Assembly: GCF_005116475.1 (NCBI RefSeq)
Contig: NZ_SWBO01000004.1
Coordinates: 248,001 to 312,000, forward strand
Length of the DNA stretch: 64,000 nt
Reading direction: 5' to 3'
Source of the DNA: Pedobacter cryotolerans
GTDB taxonomy: Bacteria > Bacteroidota > Bacteroidia > Sphingobacteriales > Sphingobacteriaceae
In this document: piece after piece, positions 26,821 to 36,228 of the stretch
Layout: each line of letters opens with the position of its first letter
Position numbering within the stretch: the stretch's first letter is position 1
The notes under the pieces: generated by a model
Told to the model about the DNA's origin: nothing
Database searches by the model: none
Seen by the model: the letters and a program-made list of their open reading frames with translations, nothing else
Program-made: the position numbers and the translations under genes

Positions 26821-28005
26821 TTATGGATTAATCATGGTGCCGAAAGCTTTTTTGCTTTCCATCATTTTAATAAACGAATCTTCTAGCGTGGTTTGCTTTA
26901 CTACCGGATTGTCTCTCCAGAAATTAGCATCATAAACTATTGATTCGATTACATTTTTATCTTTTGTTTTTCTATTTAGCTCTTCAAAATTTAACTTACT
27001 TAAGTTGTTGTCTTCTCTGTAAACAGTTAGCAATGAGTTAATACCTGCTTTTATAGGAATACCTTTAGAAGTAATGTTGATTAAAAACTTGGTAGAAACA
27101 CTTTCTAAAATTGGAACGGGATGCCCATTGCCGTTGAAAGTAGCAATTGTGCTCACTGCTGGTGGATATTTTGCAGTGGCATCTGAAGTAGAGATGGGTA
27201 AATTGTAAACATTATTTTCTAACCTGTAAATTTTAGAATCTTCTAAGCCAATGTAATAGGTTGAGTTGACATGGTATTGTTTGCGTTTTGCTTTTTTGTA
27301 TTTGCAAGATACAACAGCAATTTTTTGATCTGCTTGATCGATGTATTTTTCTACGGTGATGGTATAATCTGCCAAGTTATTGAGGCTAATAAATGTGCCA
27401 CCTTTAACAGGTAATAAATAACCACTATAAGAGAAAGTTAAATAAGATTGATTATTTAGCGAGAACGAAATATCGTCTTTATATTCGGCAAACCTGCTTT
27501 GTCTGGCATTCCAACCCTGTACCCGTTTGGTATTCCATTTTAAATCGTAAAACAGCTCGTAAATTTGGGTTGGTTTATCATTTACGGTTGTTAATTGACG
27601 ATAAAAAGCGTTGGTGTAATAGAAAATTTCGCTGTTTGCAGTGGCTAATTCTAAGGCCGATTTTAAAATACGCTGCCCCAAAAATGGATCAATTGTTACT
27701 ACATTTAGTGTTAAAGTAGCCGGATTAAGTTTAATGATGAGATTTTCTGGTTTTTCATTTAAGTCTATTTCACTTAGCAAATAACTGATGTGGCTTGCCC
27801 TAACTTTTGCTGGGTAACCATTTGTTCTTAAAATAAATTCGCCATTATCGTTGCTAACTGTTGCGTTATTAGTGCCAACAATACCAATAGATACAAATGG
27901 TATTCCATTTCCTGTAGTTTCATCAATAACTTTGCCTTGTATAACCTGTGCTTTTAATTGCAAAAAGCCTAAAACCAATAAAATACAAATCGCTACTTTC
28001 TTCAT
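26821..28005 (-). CDS. carboxypeptidase-regulatory-like domain protein, exported
   Basis: 394 residues with a signal peptide (MKKVAICILLVLGFLQLKAQ), then a CarboxypepD_reg-like beta-sandwich (about 21-100: VIQGKVIDETTGNGIPFVSIGIVGTN) and a DUF5686-type-looking beta-rich remainder. Such proteins sit in the envelope of Bacteroidota; function is not established. It lies 2 bp downstream of rnr and 3 bp upstream of the prenyl synthase gene, so all three are cotranscribed. Confidence 0.78.
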   Translation of the reverse strand: MKKVAICILLVLGFLQLKAQVIQGKVIDETTGNGIPFVSIGIVGTNNATVSNDNGEFILRTNGYPAKVRASHISYLLSEIDLNEKPENLIIKLNPATLTLNVVTIDPFLGQRILKSALELATANSEIFYYTNAFYRQLTTVNDKPTQIYELFYDLKWNTKRVQGWNARQSRFAEYKDDISFSLNNQSYLTFSYSGYLLPVKGGTFISLNNLADYTITVEKYIDQADQKIAVVSCKYKKAKRKQYHVNSTYYIGLEDSKIYRLENNVYNLPISTSDATAKYPPAVSTIATFNGNGHPVPILESVSTKFLINITSKGIPIKAGINSLLTVYREDNNLSKLNFEELNRKTKDKNVIESIVYDANFWRDNPVVKQTTLEDSFIKMMESKKAFGTMINP

Positions 28006-28007
28006 TT

Positions 28008-30149
28008 TTAATCTTGCATCAAGGTAAAGTCAATTTGGCGTTTAGAAAGATCTACTTTTTTAACTTTAATCTGTACTTCATCACCCAATTGGTATTTTTT
28101 ATGTTTTCGCTGACCAACAATGCAATAATTTTTTTCATCCAGTACATAAAAATCATCGGTAATGTCTCTTAAACGAACCATGCCTTCGCATTTGTTTTCG
28201 CTAATTTCTACATACATTCCCCATTCTGTAACGCCAGAAATAATGCCTGTGTAAATGTTGCCAATATTTTCTTCTAAATACTCAGCCTGTTTGTATTTAA
28301 TAGAAGCCCTTTCTGCATCAGCAGCACGTTTTTCCATAGCTGATGAATGTTTACTCGCATCTTCATATGCATCTACATTTGCAGATTTACCACCATCTAA
28401 ATAGTTTGCCAATAGGCGATGCACCATCACATCTGGGTAACGGCGAATAGGAGAGGTAAAGTGGGTATAATGGTCAAAAGCTAAACCATAATGACTGGTT
28501 TTTTGCGTAGTATAAATTGCTTTTGCCATAGAGCGAATGGCCAATTGCGTTAACATATTCTGCTCTTTTTTGCCTTCTACATCTGCCATTAAAAAGTTTA
28601 AAGATTTGGCAATGTCTTTATCGGTTTTCATGTTAATTTTATAACCAAAACGCGATGCAAAGGTGGCAAAGTTGTTTAAATTCTCTAAGTTTGGCGTATC
28701 GTGAGAGCGGTAAACAAAGGTTAACTTGTTTTTGCCATTGCCTTTTTTGGCAATAAACTCAGCCACTTTTTTGTTGGCCAGCAACATAAAATCTTCAATT
28801 AGTTTATGTGCATCTTTTCGCTCTTTTACATAAACGCCAATTGGTTTTCCGCGTTCATCAAGCTTAAATTTAACCTCGGTACTTTCAAAACTAATGGCGC
28901 CATTTTTAAACTTTTTATCTCTTAAAATGTAGGCTAGCTCATTTAATTTCAAAATTTCTTCTGCAAAATCACCAGTTTTGGTTTCAATTACTTCTTGAGC
29001 TTCCTCATAGCTAAATCTACGGTTGCTATGTATAGTTGTACGGCCAAACCATTGTTCCAATATATTGGCTTCGTTATCTAATTCAAATACTGCAGCAAAG
29101 CACAACTTGTCTTCATTTGGTCGCAATGAGCAAACCCCATTACTTAATCTTTCTGGCAGCATTGGTATTACCCTATCAACCAAATAAACGGAAGTGGCAC
29201 GCTCATAAGCCTCTTTTTCTAATGCGCTATTTGGTTTTACATAGTGCGAAACATCAGCAATGTGTACACCAATTTCGTAATTACCATTGGCTAATTTTTT
29301 AAATGAGATGGCATCATCAAAATCTTTTGCATCAGCAGGATCGATGGTAAAAGTTACGGTATCTCTAAAATCTCTTCTATCTTTTTCGTTAATTTCAGCC
29401 TCGCTTACGGTTTCTGGTATGGCATTCGCTTCTTTTTCAACCTCAGCTGGAAAGCTTAATGGAAACCCATATTGCGCCAAAATAGCATTCATTTCGGTAT
29501 CGTTTTCGCCTTGCGTACCTAATACATTTATAATTTTACCAATTGGATTTTTAGCTCCTTCTGGCCAATCAGTAATGGCCACTTGCACTTTCTGCCCATT
29601 TTTAGCACCATTTAAATCGCTCAAGGGTACAAAAATATCCTGATGCATTTTTCTATCATCAGCAATTACAAAAGCAAAACGCTCGCTCACTTTGGCAACG
29701 CCAATAAAATCAGTCTTAACACGCGAAATAATCTCAACTACTTCACCTTCGTTTTTGCGACCACTTGTTTTTTTGGCGAACACATAAACCTTTACTTTAT
29801 CGCCATTTAAAGCATTTTTGAGTTTCCGTGGAGCCACAAAAATATCTTTTTCAAACTCATCATCAGGTACAATAAAAGCTGAGCCATCTGCAGTCATATC
29901 AACCGTACCTGTAACAAAGGTTTTTAGGTCTTTTAATCGAAATTTACCCCGCTCTGGTCTAATAAAAATTCCTTTTTCGGTTTGTTCTACCAATATTTCC
30001 AAAATGGTTTCTGCAGATGCACCATCAGTTAAATTCAGCTTTGCTGCAACCTGTTTATGGTTTAGTGCAATGTTTTTATTTTTATTAAAAATATCTGTAA
30101 TTAACTGTGTTAAAACGAGTTTTACTTGCGAATTTTTATTTTTAGCCAT
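28008..30149 (-). CDS. rnr: ribonuclease R
   Basis: 713 residues, the usual size. Order: N-terminal HTH-like region, two cold-shock-type OB folds (about 70-230), the RNB catalytic domain with TFTIDPADAKDFDDAIS (catalytic aspartates) and HIADVSHYVKPNSALEKEA, then TSPIRRYPDVMVHRLL and a C-terminal S1 domain (GIISGVTEWGMYVEI). It is a 3'-5' hydrolytic exoribonuclease that degrades structured RNA. First gene of an operon of three. Confidence 0.95.
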   Translation of the reverse strand: MAKNKNSQVKLVLTQLITDIFNKNKNIALNHKQVAAKLNLTDGASAETILEILVEQTEKGIFIRPERGKFRLKDLKTFVTGTVDMTADGSAFIVPDDEFEKDIFVAPRKLKNALNGDKVKVYVFAKKTSGRKNEGEVVEIISRVKTDFIGVAKVSERFAFVIADDRKMHQDIFVPLSDLNGAKNGQKVQVAITDWPEGAKNPIGKIINVLGTQGENDTEMNAILAQYGFPLSFPAEVEKEANAIPETVSEAEINEKDRRDFRDTVTFTIDPADAKDFDDAISFKKLANGNYEIGVHIADVSHYVKPNSALEKEAYERATSVYLVDRVIPMLPERLSNGVCSLRPNEDKLCFAAVFELDNEANILEQWFGRTTIHSNRRFSYEEAQEVIETKTGDFAEEILKLNELAYILRDKKFKNGAISFESTEVKFKLDERGKPIGVYVKERKDAHKLIEDFMLLANKKVAEFIAKKGNGKNKLTFVYRSHDTPNLENLNNFATFASRFGYKINMKTDKDIAKSLNFLMADVEGKKEQNMLTQLAIRSMAKAIYTTQKTSHYGLAFDHYTHFTSPIRRYPDVMVHRLLANYLDGGKSANVDAYEDASKHSSAMEKRAADAERASIKYKQAEYLEENIGNIYTGIISGVTEWGMYVEISENKCEGMVRLRDITDDFYVLDEKNYCIVGQRKHKKYQLGDEVQIKVKKVDLSKRQIDFTLMQD

Positions 30150-30239
30150 ATCAATTTGCGTATAGTATCGAAGATAGTAATTGTAAGTTTAGCTTAAGCT
30201 ATTTTTATAAATAAATAACGTTTCTATAACACAAATTAC

Positions 30240-30410
30240 TTGTCTAATTGTTTGGTAAAGCAGGGGCAGTAGCCTTTTTTAGTGGTGGTCCTGCTTTTCG
30301 TTTCAATCTTTTTGCGAAGGTTTGGGCAAAACTTCGTAAGTTTTAAAAACTTACGAAGTATGAAAGCTGGGGCAACAAAAAGTATTTACACTACAATCAG
30401 GTTTGTTAAA
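30240..30410. repeat. dispersed repeat with variable centre, copy 1, and long palindrome
   Basis: The left part GTCCTGCTTTTCGTTTCAAT near 30287 and the right part AAAAAGTATTTACACTACAA near 30376 recur elsewhere in the window (34617-34712 reversed, 36383-36460, 46070-46135). The centre here holds a perfect palindrome, ACTTCGTAAGTTTT/AAAACTTACGAAGT (30331-30359). Nothing else is seen between rnr and the next gene. Confidence 0.65.
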
Positions 30411-30460
30411 CTAAAGGCTGTGCTAAAAACTTACCCGCCAATAACAACGTAAATGCAAAT

Positions 30461-31426
30461 ATGAATAAACTACTACTTTCTACGTTGTTTTGTTTTTTAG
30501 TGAGTAATCTATTTGCCCAAACAGTAGTATCTGACACTTTGAGTGAAAGTAAAAGACAAGCAAATTTATTCTATACCTCACTTTATAAAGAAAATAGTGA
30601 AATGTCTTATACATCGCCAGGTGGCGAAATTGGAGCGCCATCTAAATATGTACTTAACGGTAAATTAACCACCTCCTACCTAGTTTTTGCCCATCAAAAT
30701 TTGCCAGTAGCTTTTTCTGTTAATCCAGATTTTACGGTTAGGGTTAGGTCTGAGCGTTCGGCAGGAGTGAGGACACCTAGTTTTAGATTGGGAGGAACCT
30801 TTTATGTTCGCTTAACCGATGATATAAAAAACTATCAATATGCTCAACTCAGTTTTACACATCACTCAAACGGGCAAGATGGAACAGCATTTTTAGCAGA
30901 CGGTAGCATTAACACTCAAAATGGAAATTTTAACACCAACTATTTAACGTTTGCTTATCGATTTGGTAAATTTTTAAATCCAAATGCTATAAATGGCAAT
31001 TCAGAGTCTATTCATCATAAAGTTGGTTTAGAGTGGCATAAGTGGTTTGCTTATGAAAATGCGCTTAATGGCGATTATGGCTTTACGCGTTTAAATTATG
31101 ATTTTTCCTACCGTATTTATCAAATTTACGATGGTAAAAAGAAAGCTAGCTCAACTACGGAATTGATAGAAAAAGAAAAATGGCGATTTAATGCTCAAGT
31201 TGATTACGCCGTTAATAAATACGATAATTATAATTTATTTGCTGCCAAGAGAAGGTTAAATATTGAAGCATCAGCCAATTACAGTTTACCTTTTATGCAG
31301 AATGTTTTTTTAATGGGCAGTATTGGTTATTATGGCGAAGATCCTTATAATATTTATTTTAAAGATCGTTATGCATTTATGCGGTTCGGTTTATCGAGCA
31401 CTTTTACGAGGTATAGAGTAAAATAG
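30461..31426 (+). CDS. outer-membrane phospholipase A-like barrel protein
   Basis: 321 residues with a signal peptide ending NLFAQ. The segment FTHHSNGQDG carries H134, S136 and NG in the spacing of the OMPLA active site (H-x-SNG), and N158 or N160 in NFNTNYLTF could be the third catalytic residue. The remainder alternates as amphipathic beta strands with aromatic girdles, ending in a strand close to the C-terminus. By family this would be a calcium-dependent phospholipase A1 of the outer membrane. Overall similarity to PldA is low, so a barrel that merely shares the motif is possible. Confidence 0.6.
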   Translation: MNKLLLSTLFCFLVSNLFAQTVVSDTLSESKRQANLFYTSLYKENSEMSYTSPGGEIGAPSKYVLNGKLTTSYLVFAHQNLPVAFSVNPDFTVRVRSERSAGVRTPSFRLGGTFYVRLTDDIKNYQYAQLSFTHHSNGQDGTAFLADGSINTQNGNFNTNYLTFAYRFGKFLNPNAINGNSESIHHKVGLEWHKWFAYENALNGDYGFTRLNYDFSYRIYQIYDGKKKASSTTELIEKEKWRFNAQVDYAVNKYDNYNLFAAKRRLNIEASANYSLPFMQNVFLMGSIGYYGEDPYNIYFKDRYAFMRFGLSSTFTRYRVK

Positions 31427-31632
31427 AGTTATCGTGCTGTACCGAATTTTCGGGATCAGCATCTGCATCGCATAGGGAAACGTAATAAATATTCCACCAC
31501 CATGATAACCAAGTAGTAATTTTTGTCATTCCGAGGAACAGCTTATCCCGACTTTTCGGGAAGGAATCTCATTTGTAAATGCAATAAAAGAGATCCTTCT
31601 CCGCCACGGCGGATCTGGATGACAAAATCGTA
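31427..31632. repeat. repeat-bearing spacer
   Basis: Holds TCCCGACTTTTCGGGA (around 31547-31562) and a GTCATTCCGAGGAAC...GATCCTTCTCCGCC...GGATGACA pair that can fold back. It belongs to the same REP-like world as the 24.7-25.8 kb block. It lies between convergent genes and may double as a terminator. Confidence 0.5.
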
Positions 31633-33348
31633 CTAAAAACTATCCTTACCTGGTATTGCTGCAATCAACCGCTTGGTATATTCAGCTTTTGGCGAGTTGT
31701 AGATAACTTCTGGGAAACCTTCTTCTTCTACCTTCCCTTTGTTCATAACAATCATGCGGTCTGATATATGTTTAACAACGGCTAAATCATGCGAAATGAA
31801 AATATAAGTTAAACCAAACTCTTGCTGTAATTCTCTTAATAAGTTTAAAACTTGTGCTTGAACAGAAACATCTAAAGCCGAAACAGATTCATCGCAGATA
31901 ATAAATTTAGGTTTTAAAGCCAATGCCCTGGCAATTACAATTCGTTGCCTTTGTCCGCCAGAAAACTCATGTGGATAACGATCGAAATGTTCGGGATTTA
32001 AATTAACTTTTTCTAATAAATGTAATACATGCGCTTTGCGTTCTTGATCGTTATTAAAAACTTTATGCACCTGCAAAGGCTCCATAATGGCATTGCCTAC
32101 GGTTATTTTTGGGTTTAGAGAGGAGTAAGGGTCTTGGAAAATGATCTGCACATCTCTGCGTATTTTTCTTAAATCGGCTTTACCTAATTTGATTAAATCT
32201 TTTCCATCAAAAATAACATGGCCAGATGTTGGCTCAACCAACCGTAGAATGCTTCTGCCTAAAGTTGTCTTGCCACAGCCACTTTCTCCAACTAGCCCTA
32301 AAGTTTCACCCGGAAAAACATCAAAAGTAATGTCATCAACTGCTTTAACGTAAGATTTTGTTTTACCAAATAATCCCTTCTTTATCGGATACCAAGTACA
32401 CAAATTTTGCACTTGTAGTAAAGGTTTTTGCGTATATAGTTCGTGGCGTCTTTGTTCAATTTCTTGGTTAGTGTAACTGTTTACAGCAAGTAAATGCTGT
32501 ACACCAATTGCAGTATCTTCGTTTAAAAAATCTGCCACAACGGGTAGTTTTTTTAATCTGCGTTGCGGTGCTGGTCGGCAAGCCAAAAGCCCTTTAGTAT
32601 AGGGGTGTTGCGGGTTTTCGAACAATTGTTTAGCTGGGCCTTGCTCTACAATATCGCCTTTATACATTACCAAAAGCTCATCTGCAATTTCGCTCATTAC
32701 CGCTAAATCGTGCGAAATGAATATCAAGCCCATGTTGCGTTCTGTTTTAAGGCGAAGTAAAAGCTCGAGGATTGTTTTTTGAACAGTTACGTCTAAAGCT
32801 GTGGTTGGTTCATCTGCAATGAGTAATTCGGGGTTACAGCTCAAAGCCATAGCAATCATTACCCTTTGTTTCTGTCCTCCAGAAAGTTGATGAGGATAGC
32901 TTTCGAAAATATTTTCTGGTCGTGGTAGTTGTACTTCGTTAAACAAAGCAATAGTTTTGGCCTTAGCAGCTTCTTTACTTATTTTCTGGTGAAGAATGAT
33001 TGCTTCTTGCACTTGGTAGCCACATGTAAAAACGGGGTTTAATGAAGTCATTGGTTCTTGAAAAATCATGGCCATTTTGTTGCCACGATAATTCCTGATT
33101 TCATGATCAGATAAGTTAAGTAAACTGACGTTTTCGAAATCAATTGAGCCTGTAATATTGGTGTTTTTAGAATCATGCAAACGCATGATAGAAAATGAAG
33201 TAACAGATTTACCCGAACCACTTTCGCCAACAATGCCTAAAACCTTGCCTTTTGCGAGGCTAAAACTTACTTTGTGTACAGCTTCACTCCAAGTTTTTTC
33301 TTCTCGGTTATAAAATGATATGGCAAGTTCTTTTACATCTAACATCAA
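31633..33348 (-). CDS. fused two-domain ABC transporter ATPase for oligopeptides
   Basis: 571 residues comprising two complete ABC ATPase domains. Domain 1 has Walker A GESGSGKS at 41-48, signature LSGGQKQRVMIAMALS and Walker B LLIADEPTTALD. Domain 2 has Walker A GESGCGKTT around residue 355, signature FSGGQRQRIVIARALA and ICDESVSALD. A C-terminal oligopeptide-binding extension (YTKGLLACRP / YTKRLIAAIPG) follows each. This is the DppD-DppF (YejF/GsiA-like) fusion. Permease and binding-protein genes are not adjacent, so the partners are encoded elsewhere. Confidence 0.92.
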   Translation of the reverse strand: MMLDVKELAISFYNREEKTWSEAVHKVSFSLAKGKVLGIVGESGSGKSVTSFSIMRLHDSKNTNITGSIDFENVSLLNLSDHEIRNYRGNKMAMIFQEPMTSLNPVFTCGYQVQEAIILHQKISKEAAKAKTIALFNEVQLPRPENIFESYPHQLSGGQKQRVMIAMALSCNPELLIADEPTTALDVTVQKTILELLLRLKTERNMGLIFISHDLAVMSEIADELLVMYKGDIVEQGPAKQLFENPQHPYTKGLLACRPAPQRRLKKLPVVADFLNEDTAIGVQHLLAVNSYTNQEIEQRRHELYTQKPLLQVQNLCTWYPIKKGLFGKTKSYVKAVDDITFDVFPGETLGLVGESGCGKTTLGRSILRLVEPTSGHVIFDGKDLIKLGKADLRKIRRDVQIIFQDPYSSLNPKITVGNAIMEPLQVHKVFNNDQERKAHVLHLLEKVNLNPEHFDRYPHEFSGGQRQRIVIARALALKPKFIICDESVSALDVSVQAQVLNLLRELQQEFGLTYIFISHDLAVVKHISDRMIVMNKGKVEEEGFPEVIYNSPKAEYTKRLIAAIPGKDSF

Positions 33349-33397
33349 TTACTAAGGTAAAAAATATTTTGACTTGTTATGGTGTAAATTAATTGTT

Positions 33398-33507
33398 TGG
33401 TTCGTGGAGACACGAACCATGGCGCTAAATGGCACAAGGTTAAATACTAAAATACGTTGGCGGGGACGCCAACGTTGGAAATCTCTTGGGTTGGCGTCCT
33501 CGCCAAC
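33398..33507. repeat. cluster of three tetraloop hairpins
   Basis: Three perfect hairpins follow each other: GGTTCGTG-GAGA-CACGAACC (33399-33418), CGTTGGCG-GGGA-CGCCAACG (33455-33474) and GTTGGCG-TCCT-CGCCAAC (33490-33507). Stems are 7-8 bp, loops always 4 nt. The second and third are versions of the same element in opposite orientation. Confidence 0.75.
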
Positions 33508-33641
33508 GCTTTACGCAACGATATTGATCAAAGCCATAAGTAATAATGTTTTCTTATTCTAAAACAAAACATTCGTTATAACGCCAAGATGTGAATAATG
33601 AAAAGGTGATCTAACGTTAGTGTAATCGGCAATGTAAAAAA

Positions 33642-34364
33642 TTATGCATTTCCAGAAGCAATAGAAATATCTTCGTCAGCAATTGCGAGTAACCCTTTAA
33701 AACGCAATAAAATTTGTGCAGTAGTAATTACATCTTTTTGGCAATAGGTTACAATTCGCTTTAAATCTTTTTCCTTATAATAAACATCTTTTACCATACT
33801 ACCGTCAATATCATCTTTGGGAGTTGGGATATTAAAAATAGCTGCCAATAGATTTAACGAAGTATAATTCTTATAATCACCAAACTTCCATAATTCCATA
33901 GTATCGATATGGTTAATCTCCCAAGGTTTTTTACCTGCTATTTGTAATTGTTCTGGAATACTAACCGCATTCACCAACATTCGTCGGCATAAATACGGAA
34001 AATCGAATTCTTTGCCATTATGTGCGCATAACATTAAGTCTTTTGGCTGTTTTGCTAGCAATAAATTAAATTGATTAAGTAAATCTATTTCATTGTCACT
34101 GTAATATGAGTTTACTCTGAAGTTTAATTTGCCTTTTTGTGTGTGAAATAATCCTACACTAATGCAGACAATTTTCCCAAATTCCGACCAAATTCCTGCT
34201 CTTTCGTAAAATTCTTCAGGGGTTTTATCGTCTTTGCGATGAAATTGCGTTTTATTGTCCCATAATGCCTGCATTTGTAGAGGCATTTCTTCGAAAAACT
34301 CATACAAGGGTACAGTTTCAATATCAATTACAAAAACCTTATTTAAGTCTACTTCTTTAAGCAT
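33642..34364 (-). CDS. DEDD-type 3'-5' exonuclease (PolB-exonuclease-like)
   Basis: 240 residues. Exo I motif VIDIET with D14 and E16; Exo II in CAHNGKEFDFPYL; Exo III in YCQKDVITTAQIL. These supply the four acidic metal ligands of DEDD nucleases. The spacing and the INHIDTMELWKFG segment match the stand-alone PolB-like exonucleases common in Bacteroidota. Probably trims single-stranded DNA; the physiological role is unknown. Monocistronic. Confidence 0.85.
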   Translation of the reverse strand: MLKEVDLNKVFVIDIETVPLYEFFEEMPLQMQALWDNKTQFHRKDDKTPEEFYERAGIWSEFGKIVCISVGLFHTQKGKLNFRVNSYYSDNEIDLLNQFNLLLAKQPKDLMLCAHNGKEFDFPYLCRRMLVNAVSIPEQLQIAGKKPWEINHIDTMELWKFGDYKNYTSLNLLAAIFNIPTPKDDIDGSMVKDVYYKEKDLKRIVTYCQKDVITTAQILLRFKGLLAIADEDISIASGNA

Positions 34365-34433
34365 GGATAGATTTGAGCTTTAAATTTAAATAGGGAACTG
34401 GAAGATAGGGAAATTAATACGAATTTTCCAAAT

Positions 34434-34586
34434 GTGGCTAAAGCCAATTCAATTAATCTATATGTCCGTTGGCTGAAGCCAACGGTAATGAATTTGCATA
34501 GTTGCAAAAAGAATTGTTAGATTTCTTATTCATTACCGTCGGTTTTAAACGACGGATTACCAGCAATGCTTTTGGGCTTTAGCCAC
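34434..34586. repeat. 153-bp nested inverted-repeat element
   Basis: Perfect 12-bp ends GTGGCTAAAGCC / GGCTTTAGCCAC. Inside are CCGTTGGC-TGAA-GCCAACGG (34466-34485), then GGTAATGAAT ... ATTCATTACC as a second inverted pair, and CCGTCG/CGACGG near 34536-34556. The layered symmetry suggests a mobile palindromic element rather than a simple terminator. Confidence 0.75.
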
Positions 34587-34616
34587 ATCATAGTATCCCA
34601 AGCTTTTGTTTACTAA

Positions 34617-34712
34617 ACCTGACTTAGCGGAAATACTTTTTTGTTAAGCCAGCAATCGATTACGCTCAGTGTGCTCACAAAAAAGATTGAAGCGAGGGCA
34701 GGACTGTAGAAA
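34617..34712. repeat. dispersed repeat with variable centre, copy 2 (reversed)
   Basis: Reads CCTGACTTAGCGGAAATACT ... AAAGATTGAAGCGAGGGCAG, the reverse complement of the family at 30287 and 36386, with a different centre (contains AATCGATTACGCTCAGTG). Confidence 0.6.
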
Positions 34713-34734
34713 CCGATGAGCAATGGTTTCGCTT

Positions 34735-34762
34735 TACCCCTAAATCCCCTGAAGGGGACTTA
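34735..34762. repeat. CCCCTAAATCCCC/GGGGACTT dispersed palindrome
   Basis: Same module as after the LytTR gene and after yidD. It sits 72 bp past the stop of the arginine decarboxylase gene, where it may act as part of a terminator. The rest of 34365-34833 is the two elements listed before it; no gene is seen. Confidence 0.55.
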
Positions 34763-34833
34763 TAACAAAAAATCCCTCTCGAAAAGAGAAGGATTTGATA
34801 ATGTATTTGATCAATACGGTATACTCAATTCGC

Positions 34834-36228
34834 TTAAGAAGTATAACCCAGAATTTTCAGCACCTGCTTGCTATTTTGCTCTTCGCCAAAAACCTCGAAA
34901 TTAAAAGTTTCATCTCTGTTACGGCGAATAATTACATGTTTCGGACTAGGCAACAAGCAATGATGAATACCGCCATAACCGCTCAAAACCTCCTGATAAG
35001 CGCCTGTATTAAAGAAACCTAAATACTGAACTTTACGCGTTTTAGGCATAAAAACACTGTTCATGTGCGCTTCCTGATTGTAATAATCCTGCCCATCGCA
35101 AGTAATACCACCCAAGTTTACACGCTCATATTCTGCATCGTAATTGTTAATAGGCAAGAGAATATATTTTTGGTTTAATGCCCAAACATCAGGTAGGTTG
35201 GTAATGAAAGAACCATCTAACATCAACCATTTTTCACGGTCGTTTTGTTGTTTACGGCCTAAAACTTTGTACAAAATTCCAGAAGCTTCTGCAACCGTAT
35301 ATTTACCAAATTCGGTAATAATATCTGGTTCCATTACATCGTGTTCTGCACAAATTTCTTTAATTCGTTTTACAATTTCGTTTACCATGTATTCGTAATC
35401 GAAATCGAAAACCAAACTATCTTTAAATGGCATACCGCCACCAATATCTAAGGTATCTAACTCTGGATTAATCTTTTTGAACTTACAATATAACGTTACA
35501 TACTTCTCTAACTCATTCCAATAATACGGCGAATCGGTAATACCAGAATTGATAAAAAAGTGTAATAATTTAACCCTAAAATTAGGGTTTCCTGCAATTT
35601 TGTTATTGTAAAACTCAATCACATCTTCCATACGCACACCTAAACGAGAGGTGTAGAATTGCGAATCTGGTTGCTCTTCTGCCGCAATACGGATACCCAA
35701 ATTACAAGGCGTATCCATCTCTATTTCATCATCGTAAAGATTAAATTCTTCCTTATTATCTAATACCGGAATAATGTTTTTATAACCATCATGCAACATA
35801 TCGATAATGTATTGCTTGTATTGGTAGGTTTTAAAACCATTGCAAATTACAGTAATGTCTTTATTTAAGGATCCTTTTTTCTCCAAAGCCTCAATCATTG
35901 GCATATCAAAAGCCGATGAAGTTTCTAAGTGGATACCGTTTTTAAGCGCTTCCTCAACAATATGGCGAAAGTGAGAACTCTTGGTGCAGTAGCAATATTT
36001 ATAATCGCCACGGTAATTGTTTTTAATGATAGCCGTTTGAAACAACAATTTTGCCTGTTGTATCTTCTTACTAATCATTGGTAAATAGGTGAAACGCAAT
36101 GGCGTACCATAGGTTTCTATCATTTCCATTAAATTGAGGTCTTGGAAGTACAATTCGTCATCTATAACGCTGTAACCTTCTTGCGGAAAACCAACACTTA
36201 AGTCAAGAAATTCGGAGTAACTCTGCAT
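34834..36228 (-). CDS. speA: biosynthetic-type arginine decarboxylase
   Basis: 464 residues, fold type III PLP enzyme. The Schiff-base lysine is K83 in YCYCTKSSHF; HFFINSG and LDIGGGMPF are the phosphate- and substrate-binding segments; EFGKYTVAEAS and the late CDGQDYYN segment (catalytic Cys-Asp) complete the site. It is shorter than E. coli SpeA (about 658) but typical for the Bacteroidota form. It converts arginine to agmatine for polyamine synthesis. It stands near arginine deiminase and CtlX genes on the same strand, though separated by repeats and a PhnA gene. Confidence 0.88.
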   Translation of the reverse strand: MQSYSEFLDLSVGFPQEGYSVIDDELYFQDLNLMEMIETYGTPLRFTYLPMISKKIQQAKLLFQTAIIKNNYRGDYKYCYCTKSSHFRHIVEEALKNGIHLETSSAFDMPMIEALEKKGSLNKDITVICNGFKTYQYKQYIIDMLHDGYKNIIPVLDNKEEFNLYDDEIEMDTPCNLGIRIAAEEQPDSQFYTSRLGVRMEDVIEFYNNKIAGNPNFRVKLLHFFINSGITDSPYYWNELEKYVTLYCKFKKINPELDTLDIGGGMPFKDSLVFDFDYEYMVNEIVKRIKEICAEHDVMEPDIITEFGKYTVAEASGILYKVLGRKQQNDREKWLMLDGSFITNLPDVWALNQKYILLPINNYDAEYERVNLGGITCDGQDYYNQEAHMNSVFMPKTRKVQYLGFFNTGAYQEVLSGYGGIHHCLLPSPKHVIIRRNRDETFNFEVFGEEQNSKQVLKILGYTS

